This document shows, one piece after another, positions 1 through 5,119 of a stretch of DNA of 7,486 nt. Within the stretch, counting starts at the first letter, position 1. Each line of letters opens with the position of its first letter. The notes below the pieces were generated by a model. The model ran no database searches and had not been told where the DNA came from. It was given only the letters and a program-made list of their open reading frames with translations. Source of the DNA: Lysobacterales bacterium (lineage in GTDB: Bacteria > Pseudomonadota > Gammaproteobacteria > Xanthomonadales > Marinicellaceae); NCBI GenBank assembly GCA_027083915.1, contig JALWML010000083.1:1-7486 (forward strand), written 5' to 3'. The position numbers were made by a program, and so were the translations under genes.

Positions 1-177
1 CGCCTCATTCACACCTGCAGCAAAAAATACAAGCTCCCATGGCACCGTATAGTTAATATCCAAGGCAAAATATCCCTAAAAGATGAAAAATTCGAAATCC
101 AATATGAAATGCTTAAAGCCGAAGGTATAGAATTTGGAGTAGGAAATGCAATAGATTTGAAGAAGTTTGGCTTTTAA
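1..177 (+). CDS. Alkyltransferase-like (ATL) protein, MGMT DNA-binding domain, 3' end only
   Basis: The open frame enters from the left edge and ends at TAA 175-177, giving 58 C-terminal residues. It matches the DNA-binding domain of the O6-alkylguanine-DNA alkyltransferase (MGMT/Ogt) family. The motif LPWHRIVN is where true alkyltransferases have PCHR with the alkyl-accepting cysteine; here tryptophan (residue 14 of the fragment) replaces it. This is the hallmark of ATL proteins such as E. coli YbaZ, which bind O6-alkylguanine, flip it out and pass it to nucleotide excision repair without removing the alkyl group. The following GKISL, the stretch around MLKAEGIEF, and the C-terminal IDLKKFGF tail also fit YbaZ-type proteins. 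It probably stands as the last gene of its transcript, since a strong terminator follows 54 bp later. The N-terminal part is outside the window, so total length and start are unknown. The family call is firm; the cellular role is inferred from the family. Confidence 0.88.
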   Translation, partial: RLIHTCSKKYKLPWHRIVNIQGKISLKDEKFEIQYEMLKAEGIEFGVGNAIDLKKFGF

Positions 178-180
178 ATC

Positions 181-222
181 AGGTGTGAGGTTTCAGATAA
201 TAGGTCTCAGGTTTCACAGAAC
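181..222. repeat. Imperfect tandem 21-nt direct repeat
   Basis: Two adjacent 21-nt copies (181-201 and 202-222) agree at 16 of 21 positions, sharing the exact core AGGTTTCA. They lie between the ATL stop codon and its terminator, so they would be transcribed as 3' untranslated sequence. No function can be assigned. Confidence 0.6.
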
Positions 223-231
223 CAACGTAGT

Positions 232-257
232 GGCAGACCTATATGTCTGCCTTTTTT
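232..257 (+). terminator. Rho-independent terminator after the ATL gene
   Basis: A perfect 7-bp stem GGCAGAC (232-238) / GTCTGCC (245-251) encloses a 6-nt loop and is followed at once by six T residues (252-257). This is a textbook intrinsic terminator for plus-strand transcription. The stem is preceded at 227-230 by GTAG, a tetranucleotide also found at the foot of the hairpin at 6110-6124, so the hairpin may derive from a REP-like repeat. Confidence 0.88.
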
Positions 258-320
258 AATAATTCAATGAACTATTCAACGCACTAGGGGACTAAAATAG
301 TAATATCACTGTTCTTAATT

Positions 321-824
321 ATGTATAAATATTTACTTTTCATTTTGCTTTTTTCCTTTCCTTGTTATTCTTGCTTACCAATTGAGAAAACGACAAATGA
401 TCCACCTCTATTTGTAAAAGGGAAGTGGGTACAATCAAAACCACAAGTACAGCCTAATCGAGCAAGTTATTTTAAACAATTATTAAAATTACCAATAGTT
501 TTTTCTGCAACTGTTGAATTGACTTATACTGATAATCAAGAAATAGGCAAGTCATTGTACGTCCATGAAATTTGGAAAGGACATCTCCCAAAAGTAATTG
601 AATTAAATGGTTTCAATAGCTCTATTCATGTTGATGACTTTGCTTGCGGGCAAAGATTAGTCGAAGGAGAAAAATATGTATTTGCAGGAGTTACAGGAAG
701 GCGAAGTAGTCCAGTTAGAATAACTCGTGTATATAATTATGGCGAAGAAATAAGAATAACTCTAAAGAGTCCTATAAAAATTTGGATAAAAAATCATTTG
801 ATTGAGAAAAACATTAATCAATAA
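321..824 (+). CDS. Small exported protein, possibly NTR/TIMP-like
   Basis: This gene encodes 167 residues that I do not firmly recognise. Residues 1-17 form a signal peptide: a Lys at position 3, then a hydrophobic run ending in FSFPCYS. It is followed by CLPIEK, so cleavage near residue 17 would leave an N-terminal cysteine; a proper lipobox is not present. The mature part has features reminiscent of bacterial netrin/TIMP-like (NTR) OB-fold proteins: an early SCLP cysteine (C18), a strand with IVFSATVEL (59-67), VHEIWKGHLP (81-90), and a second cysteine in FACGQRLVEGEKYVFAG (107-123), resembling the usual wKG and CG-x-f-x-x-G-x-x-Y pattern. The NTR label is a weak inference. ATG 321 is the only reasonable start, since an in-frame TAG lies at 285-287, but no good ribosome binding site precedes it. 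It is a single gene, convergent with queA. Confidence 0.72.
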   Translation: MYKYLLFILLFSFPCYSCLPIEKTTNDPPLFVKGKWVQSKPQVQPNRASYFKQLLKLPIVFSATVELTYTDNQEIGKSLYVHEIWKGHLPKVIELNGFNSSIHVDDFACGQRLVEGEKYVFAGVTGRRSSPVRITRVYNYGEEIRITLKSPIKIWIKNHLIEKNINQ

Positions 825-890
825 TTTTAAACCAACTTGGCAATCCTTAACACAATAAATACCAACCATTTGATTTTAATAAAGTCTTTT

Positions 891-930
891 CTTTGCGTTC
901 TCCGCGTATCCTTCGCGCACTCTGCGTTAC
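891..930. repeat. Four-unit 10-bp periodic repeat
   Basis: Four consecutive 10-nt units (CTTTGCGTTC, TCCGCGTATC, CTTCGCGCAC, TCTGCGTTAC) share a central GCG and a terminal C, in strong contrast with the AT-rich surroundings. On the minus strand they read as repeated ACGCAGAG/ACGCGGAG-like words. Similar quasi-periodic intergenic repeats are, from general knowledge, dispersed in many bacterial genomes. Function is unknown. Confidence 0.6.
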
Positions 931-934
931 TTAA

Positions 935-958
935 ACAGCGAAGCTGTGGACGAAGTCC
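935..958. repeat. Twin adjacent hairpins with GAA triloops
   Basis: Two perfect small inverted repeats abut without a gap: ACAGC-GAA-GCTGT (935-947) and GGAC-GAA-GTCC (948-958). Read on the minus strand, downstream of queA, they become stems with TTC loops. There is no run of T after them on the minus strand, so intrinsic termination of queA is possible but not supported by a U-tract. Confidence 0.6.
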
Positions 959-979
959 AAAAATATCGCATATAATAAA

Positions 980-1996
980 CTAATAAATAAACATCCCATC
1001 GCCATAACTAAAGAATCGGTATTTTTGTTTTACAGCATGTTTATAGGCATTTAAGGTGTTTTCACGTCCGCACATGGCTGATACCAGCATGATAAGGGTG
1101 GATTCTGGTAAGTGAAAGTTAGTTAAGAGCTTGTCAACTACCTTAAATTGATAACCTGGATAGATGAATATATTGGTATCGCCAGTATAGGATTTGATTT
1201 CGCCTGATTGACTGGCTGTTTCTAAACAACGCACGGCAGTTGTGCCAACGGCAATGACTTTATTACCCGATGCTTTGGTTTGTTTGACTGATTTGGCAAC
1301 TTCCTCACTGACCTGTAGCCATTCTTTGTGCATGATGTGATCGTTAATGGAGTCAGTTTTTACAGGTTGAAATGTGCCTGCTCCGACATGCAAGGTCACA
1401 TAGGCGGTATTAATGCCTTTTGCTTTAATCTGTTGCAACAATTCTTCATCAAAATGCAAACCCGCAGTTGGTGCTGCTACTGCACCTTTTTTCTTTGCAT
1501 AAACAGTTTGGTAACGCGATTTATCTTCGAGTTCATCTTCGCGTTGGATATAAGGTGGTAATGGCATGTGCCCAAACTCATCCATTAATTGGGTTAATGA
1601 AGCATCATTTTGAGTTTCGATTAAGAAAAACATGCCTTTTCTAGCTGTTGGTAAAACAGTTTGTTCACCAAAATAGATTTGAATCCCTAGTTTTATGGGC
1701 TTGCTGGATTTAAACATAGCAATGGCAGAATTATCATCCAATAATCGCTCGATAAAAACTTCCACTTTGCCACCGGTAATTTTTTTACCATATAAGCGAG
1801 CAGGGATGACCTTGGTGTTATTAAAAACCAGCAAATCACCTTTATTTAGAAACTGAATAATATCCGGGAATTGCAAATCTTGCGTTTCACCTGTATTTTT
1901 ATTTAAAGCAAGCAAACGCGAACCCGTGCGTTTTTTACTCGGGTGTTGTGCAATAAGTTCTTTGGGTAGGTCAAAATTAAAATCAGATTTTTTCAT
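980..1996 (-). CDS. queA: S-adenosylmethionine:tRNA ribosyltransferase-isomerase QueA
   Basis: QueA transfers and isomerises the ribosyl part of S-adenosylmethionine onto 7-aminomethyl-7-deazaguanine at position 34 of tRNAs with GUN anticodons, forming epoxyqueuosine in the cytoplasm. The 338-residue product is close to the usual length (about 340-356) and carries family motifs throughout: LIAQHP (14-19), GDLLVFNNTKVIPARL (53-68), GHMPLPPYI (142-150), AAPTAGLHF (174-182), HVGAGTFQPV (203-212), VGTTAVRCLE (250-259), LTNFHLPESTLIMLVSA (291-307) and YRFFSYGDGM (326-335). I chose the ATG at 1996 because GGAG sits 5 nt upstream and the product starts as MKKSDFNF, typical for QueA; a start 7 codons earlier is also open but lies inside the upstream gene. 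The start codon overlaps the stop of the copper chaperone gene as ATGA, so translation is probably coupled. No other queuosine gene is in view. Confidence 0.97.
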   Translation of the reverse strand: MKKSDFNFDLPKELIAQHPSKKRTGSRLLALNKNTGETQDLQFPDIIQFLNKGDLLVFNNTKVIPARLYGKKITGGKVEVFIERLLDDNSAIAMFKSSKPIKLGIQIYFGEQTVLPTARKGMFFLIETQNDASLTQLMDEFGHMPLPPYIQREDELEDKSRYQTVYAKKKGAVAAPTAGLHFDEELLQQIKAKGINTAYVTLHVGAGTFQPVKTDSINDHIMHKEWLQVSEEVAKSVKQTKASGNKVIAVGTTAVRCLETASQSGEIKSYTGDTNIFIYPGYQFKVVDKLLTNFHLPESTLIMLVSAMCGRENTLNAYKHAVKQKYRFFSYGDGMFIY

Positions 1997-2415
1997 CGAA
2001 ACTCCACAGGAAACCACAGTTCTTGTACTACTCTTTTTTCGCCATTCTTGTAAATCAAATTAATTTTAATTGCATCACCTTTATTTATCTTAAATTTGGG
2101 TTGCATCAACATAATATGGTAACTTCCGGGCTTAAAAACGAGCTTTTCATTTGGTTTAATTGCAATTTCATCTTGGTGAATCATTTTAGCGACACCATCA
2201 ACAACGATAGACTGATGAATCATGGTCATTGCAAAAGCAGGGCTGTAGGCATCGATTAATACTATTTCTTTATCAGAGGTATTCTCTAGTGTTCCGTAGG
2301 CAGCCATAACGGTGGCATTGGGCGGAGCGGCTTGTAACCAATAATCGTTAACTTCAGGCAATTGTGCATTGGCAAGTGTCGTGATACAAAGCAGTAATAG
2401 TGTCAATAAACGCAT
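1993..2415 (-). CDS. Periplasmic copper chaperone, PCu(A)C family
   Basis: The 140-residue product is a PCu(A)C (formerly DUF461) protein. Family members bind Cu(I) in the periplasm and deliver it to the CuA centre of cytochrome c oxidase or to related copper handling. Residues 1-17 are a signal peptide (MRLLTLL through LANA, cleavage before Q18). The family copper site H-x10-M-x21-H-x-M is intact with exact spacing: H67, M78, H100 and M102. The neighbourhood also fits, with AAYGTLEN (38-45) and KPGSYHIMLM (95-104). There is no C-terminal extension. It is the first gene of a two-gene minus-strand unit; its TGA overlaps the queA ATG by 4 bp. A cytochrome oxidase or SCO gene, the usual partner, is not in this window. 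The ATG at 2415 has only a poor Shine-Dalgarno match but is fixed by the signal peptide. Confidence 0.93.
   Translation of the reverse strand: MRLLTLLLLCITTLANAQLPEVNDYWLQAAPPNATVMAAYGTLENTSDKEIVLIDAYSPAFAMTMIHQSIVVDGVAKMIHQDEIAIKPNEKLVFKPGSYHIMLMQPKFKINKGDAIKINLIYKNGEKRVVQELWFPVEFR
2002..2005 (-). promoter_or_regulatory. queA ribosome binding site
   Basis: On the minus strand GGAG lies 5 nt before the ATG at 1996-1994. It is inside the last codons of the copper chaperone gene (GTG GAG TTT CGA TGA) and decides the queA start. Confidence 0.7.
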
Positions 2416-2509
2416 AATTTTGATACAATGGTAAAATAGAAAAGAATTTTAACCCTTTTGCGGATGATATTCGATTAAACACTAGAATTAACGATAAATA
2501 GGCAAGACT
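2416..2509. promoter_or_regulatory. Divergent promoter region
   Basis: This 94-bp AT-rich spacer separates the divergent copper chaperone/queA unit from the DUF4139 unit and must hold at least part of both promoters. On the plus strand TGGTAAAAT (2429-2437) resembles an extended -10 element, without a clear -35. AGG at 2500-2502 is the likely ribosome binding site for ATG 2510. No operator palindrome or obvious copper-responsive site was seen. Confidence 0.45.
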
Positions 2510-4018
2510 ATGAAGATTTTTAGTATAAACCCAACACTTAAATCAGCACTAACTACAGGAGTAGCACTTATGACAATGGCAGCACAGGTGAACGCCGATG
2601 ATACGGCAATTACTGTTTATTCTACCGCGAATGCAGGTAGTATTTCCCCGCAACAATTTCAACGACAAGGTGCAAATGTACCCGGTTATGCGATGGTCAA
2701 ACAGGACCGCATGATAAGCATTAAAAAAGGGCAGTTTGAATTGAAATTTGATGATGTCACAAGTCAAATTGATCCAACTACTGTTTCTTTTAGCACACCT
2801 AATCATCCAGGTTCAGCCTTTGTGCTGGATCAAAATTATCAGTTTGATATTGTTAGCACGCAAAAATTATTGGAAAAATACACAGGACAAGAAGTCGTCG
2901 TTGAGCAAACATCAGGTGGAACTAACAAAACAATTCGTGGGAAGTTACTCGGGACAAATGGTGGAATTATTGTTCAAGAAGCAAACGGCTCAGTTATCAC
3001 TTTAAGTCGATATGATAGCGTTGCCTTTCCCTCATTACCTGGAGGCTTATTAACCAAACCAACTTTATTGTGGCTGCTTAATGGCAAAAAAGTAGGCGAT
3101 GAGCTAGCACGAGTGACTTATCAAACAAAAGGCATGACGTGGTGGGCGGATTATAATTTAACTTTAAGTGAAGATAACGGTGAATGCCGCATGGATTTAT
3201 CTTCGTGGGTGAGTTTGCTCAATCAAGCAGGTAGTAGTTTTGAAAATACAAAATTAAAACTCATTGCAGGAAATGTTCATCGAGCACAACCACAATATCC
3301 CAGACGTAATGAAATGGTCATGGCAAAGACAATGTCTATTGCAGAAGATTCTGGTTTTCAAGAAAAATCATTGTTTGAATACCATTTATATACTTTACCA
3401 AGACGGGTTGATTTGCCTAATAATTCGACCAAACAAATTGAATTATTTCCTGCGGCAAACAACATAGAATGCTCAAAGGATTTAGTCTTTAATGGCTCAC
3501 AAATCACCAATCACCACTATTACAATCCAATTGCAGACCGTAATTATATGCGCAGTGCCAAACCTAAAGTAAAGGCTTTTGTTAGTTTTGAAAACTCTAA
3601 GAAAAAAGGTCTTGGTATGCCTTTACCCGCTGGGCGTATTCGCGTTAGTCAATTGGATTCAGCTGATAACTCTTTAGAATTTATCGGAGAAGACATTATC
3701 GATCATACACCTCGCAATGAAAGAGTGACAATAGAGTTAGGTAACTCATTTGATGTGGTCGGTGAGCGCAAACAAACTAATATTATAGTTGGTAAAAACG
3801 AAATTACTGAAACTTTTGAAATCAAGATTCGCAATCAAAAAGAAACCAATACCAAAGTCAAAGTCATCGAGCCTTTATACCGTTGGAGTAATTGGAAGAT
3901 TCAAAAAGCATCAGATAAATACACCAAGCAAAATTCAAGTACCATAGAATTTGATGTTAACCTAAAGCCAGAACAAGAAAAGGTTATTACCTATACAGTT
4001 CATTATTGGTGGAAATAA
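2510..4018 (+). CDS. Secreted DUF4139-domain protein of unknown function
   Basis: The product has 502 residues. Residues 1-29 form a signal peptide with a longish N-region, a hydrophobic segment (TTGVALMTMAA) and cleavage after VNA, so the protein is probably periplasmic. The middle matches the DUF4139 domain: VTYQTKGMTWWADYNLTL (202-219) followed by SSWVSLLNQAGSSFENTKLKL (231-251), where a tWrAdY-like strand and a nqtGedweN-like turn are typical. The end (KVITYTVHYWWK) is the usual DUF4139 C-terminal strand. The N-terminal half (about 30-175) looks beta-rich; I cannot assign it to a named domain. The coiled coil seen in MuiA-like relatives, which pair DUF4140 with DUF4139, is not evident. 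Biochemical function is unknown. It is followed after 2 bp by a small membrane protein gene and is probably co-transcribed with it. AGG at 2500-2502 supports the start. Confidence 0.88.
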   Translation: MKIFSINPTLKSALTTGVALMTMAAQVNADDTAITVYSTANAGSISPQQFQRQGANVPGYAMVKQDRMISIKKGQFELKFDDVTSQIDPTTVSFSTPNHPGSAFVLDQNYQFDIVSTQKLLEKYTGQEVVVEQTSGGTNKTIRGKLLGTNGGIIVQEANGSVITLSRYDSVAFPSLPGGLLTKPTLLWLLNGKKVGDELARVTYQTKGMTWWADYNLTLSEDNGECRMDLSSWVSLLNQAGSSFENTKLKLIAGNVHRAQPQYPRRNEMVMAKTMSIAEDSGFQEKSLFEYHLYTLPRRVDLPNNSTKQIELFPAANNIECSKDLVFNGSQITNHHYYNPIADRNYMRSAKPKVKAFVSFENSKKKGLGMPLPAGRIRVSQLDSADNSLEFIGEDIIDHTPRNERVTIELGNSFDVVGERKQTNIIVGKNEITETFEIKIRNQKETNTKVKVIEPLYRWSNWKIQKASDKYTKQNSSTIEFDVNLKPEQEKVITYTVHYWWK

Positions 4019-4020
4019 GC

Positions 4021-4269
4021 ATGAATAAAGGTAGTCAAGTATTTGCTCTTGTGGATTTGGCAGTTATTGCATATTCTGTTTATATCTTTTATTCACTATA
4101 TTACGAAAAAGGAATATTTGACAAACAAAAAGTGAAAGCACTTGAAAATAAGATGCCACTTTTCAAAAATAAAAAGTTTCTTTTTTATGCAATGATTACT
4201 ATGAGTATACTTTTTGTTATTCGACTTTTTCAGAATGTATTGCCAGTTTTTGGTGTCACTATTTTTTAA
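4021..4269 (+). CDS. Small two-helix membrane protein of unknown function
   Basis: I do not recognise this 82-residue protein. It has two hydrophobic segments, at about residues 9-27 (ALVDLAVIAYSVYIFYSLY) and 53-75 (KFLFYAMITMSILFVIRLFQNV and following), joined by a Lys-rich loop (KQKVKALENK, FKNKK). By the positive-inside tendency, the loop would be cytoplasmic and both termini outside. The ATG at 4021 is chosen over a TTG at 4006 because the TTG lies inside the DUF4139 coding end, whereas GGTGG at 4008-4012 is well placed 8 nt before the ATG. Only 2 bp separate it from the preceding stop, suggesting a common transcript and perhaps a shared role in the envelope. Its stop is 11 bp from the convergent uraH stop. 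Hydrophobicity and tight spacing make it likely real. Confidence 0.75.
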   Translation: MNKGSQVFALVDLAVIAYSVYIFYSLYYEKGIFDKQKVKALENKMPLFKNKKFLFYAMITMSILFVIRLFQNVLPVFGVTIF

Positions 4270-4280
4270 TTAACTGAATT

Positions 4281-4607
4281 TTAACTACCACGATACGTTG
4301 AAAAACTAAATGGACTGAGCAACAAAGGTACGTGGTAGTGTTGTTTGGGGTTTTCGATAATGAAATTGATTGTCACGCTTGGGAAAAAGCCTTTATAGTT
4401 ATGGTATTTAGCTGTTTGAAAGGTGATTCGGTATTCTCCCTTGTTTGCATCGTTATCCATCCAATCCATTATGCGTCCATCATTGTCAGTGCTTCCTTTT
4501 GCGATTAATTGCCAGTTTTCTTCTATTAAATATTCAAGAGTGACTGCAATATTGGCTGCAGGACAGCCTTTTGCTGTATCAAGTACGTGTGTGGTAATTG
4601 GGCTCAT
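4281..4607 (-). CDS. uraH: 5-hydroxyisourate hydrolase (transthyretin-like)
   Basis: This enzyme hydrolyses 5-hydroxyisourate, the product of urate oxidation, to 2-oxo-4-hydroxy-4-carboxy-5-ureidoimidazoline (OHCU). The 108-residue sequence has the full set of transthyretin-related signatures: an N-terminal ITTHVLDTAKGCPA (4-17) with active-site H7, DNDGR with R45, FFPSVTINF (74-82), HYHVPLLLSPF (90-100) with H92, and the diagnostic C-terminal tetrapeptide YRGS (105-108). There is no signal peptide, so it is cytoplasmic. It is the last gene of the ureide operon, 5 bp after uraD, with GAGGA overlapping the end of uraD as its ribosome binding site. The sequence is complete and all expected active-site residues are present. 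It ends 11 bp from the convergent membrane-protein gene, with no room for a terminator between them. Confidence 0.96.
   Translation of the reverse strand: MSPITTHVLDTAKGCPAANIAVTLEYLIEENWQLIAKGSTDNDGRIMDWMDNDANKGEYRITFQTAKYHNYKGFFPSVTINFIIENPKQHYHVPLLLSPFSFSTYRGS
4284..4339. repeat. Inverted repeat at the 3' end of uraH
   Basis: ACTACCACG (4284-4292) is perfectly complementary to CGTGGTAGT (4331-4339), and one bulged base allows three more pairs (TAC 4294-4296 with GTA 4328-4330). The loop is about 31 nt. In uraH mRNA the stem would end right at the stop codon, followed by UAAAAUU, which is not a strong U-tract. It may be a 3'-end structure or a chance product of the YHVP and YRGS codons. 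Confidence 0.35.
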
Positions 4608-4612
4608 GTTTT

Positions 4613-5119
4613 TTAATCCTCTAACAATTTATCTAAGCGTAAATGGGTTATTTTATTTTGTTCAGTCGCTGCAATATGCAGTTCTATCGCCTTATCATTT
4701 GGCAAGCGTTCATTAAGTAAGTCTAGCATTTCTTGTGCGGATTTTCCTGTAGCACATACAATAAAAATGAATCCAAATTTTTCTAAATAGTCTTGATTTC
4801 CTTTTTGCAAAGCAAACAAGATTTCATCCGATGCATGAGAAGTTCCTTTTTGTTCATTGCCTGCCCATGATGCTGTGTTGGCAAATTTCTTTTTTAAAGA
4901 ATCTACATCGCCAATTTGTGGATGGTGTTTAAATGCTTCTAAAATGTCATCTTTAGAAACTTCTGACCAAATTTCATCGGATTTTTTATGCAATGAAGTT
5001 ATATCTGCAAAAGGTCGAGCATTAAGCATGGCTTTAATCCAAGTTGTGCTTCCACAACACCTTTCTAGCTCGGAAAAAGCTTCTTGTCTTGGTAAATTAT
5101 TGAATTGCTTAATATTCAT
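4613..5119 (-). CDS. uraD: OHCU decarboxylase
   Basis: The enzyme decarboxylates OHCU stereospecifically to (S)-allantoin, the step after UraH. The 168-residue product has the usual family length and motifs: HHPQIGD (65-71) holding the catalytic histidine H66, ASWAGNEQKG (83-92) with the conserved EQ, and the strongly conserved KFGFIFIVCATGKSAQEML (114-132), followed by NERLPND (136-142) and KITHLRLDKLL (156-166) containing R161. It is cytoplasmic with no signal peptide. Its ATG overlaps the TGA of alc (ATGA), so translation is likely coupled, and its stop lies 5 bp before uraH. The close pairing of uraD and uraH is typical, as OHCU is unstable and racemises if not processed promptly. Confidence 0.96.
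   Translation of the reverse strand: MNIKQFNNLPRQEAFSELERCCGSTTWIKAMLNARPFADITSLHKKSDEIWSEVSKDDILEAFKHHPQIGDVDSLKKKFANTASWAGNEQKGTSHASDEILFALQKGNQDYLEKFGFIFIVCATGKSAQEMLDLLNERLPNDKAIELHIAATEQNKITHLRLDKLLED
4617..4621 (-). promoter_or_regulatory. uraH ribosome binding site
   Basis: On the minus strand GAGGA, formed by the last two sense codons of uraD (GAG GAT), stands 9 nt before the uraH ATG. This supports translational linkage of the two genes. Confidence 0.65.

Larger units (their letters stand above)
825..979. other. Spacer between convergent genes with repeats
   Basis: This 155-bp spacer separates the exported-protein gene (plus) from queA (minus). The first 65 bp are plain AT-rich sequence with no convincing terminator. 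The rest holds a 10-bp-period GC-rich repeat (891-930) and twin small hairpins (935-958), listed separately. I see no ORF worth calling. Confidence 0.7.

Noticed and set aside
263..306. A sigma70 promoter for the exported-protein gene
   Set aside because: TAAAAT (293-298) could be a -10, but no -35-like hexamer lies at a suitable 16-18 bp spacing, so it is not listed.
1997..2017. A 7-codon longer QueA start at 2017
   Set aside because: It would lie deep in the copper chaperone gene; the ATG at 1996 has GGAG at 5 nt and gives a typical QueA N-terminus.
2748..3005. Alternative-frame ORF inside the DUF4139 gene, and similar ORFs opposite queA, uraD and alc
   Set aside because: They have no ribosome sites or family motifs and lie wholly within well-supported genes, so they are frame shadows.
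4006..4020. TTG start for the two-helix membrane protein
   Set aside because: It lies within the final codons of the DUF4139 gene; the ATG at 4021 is preceded by a plausible GGTGG ribosome site.
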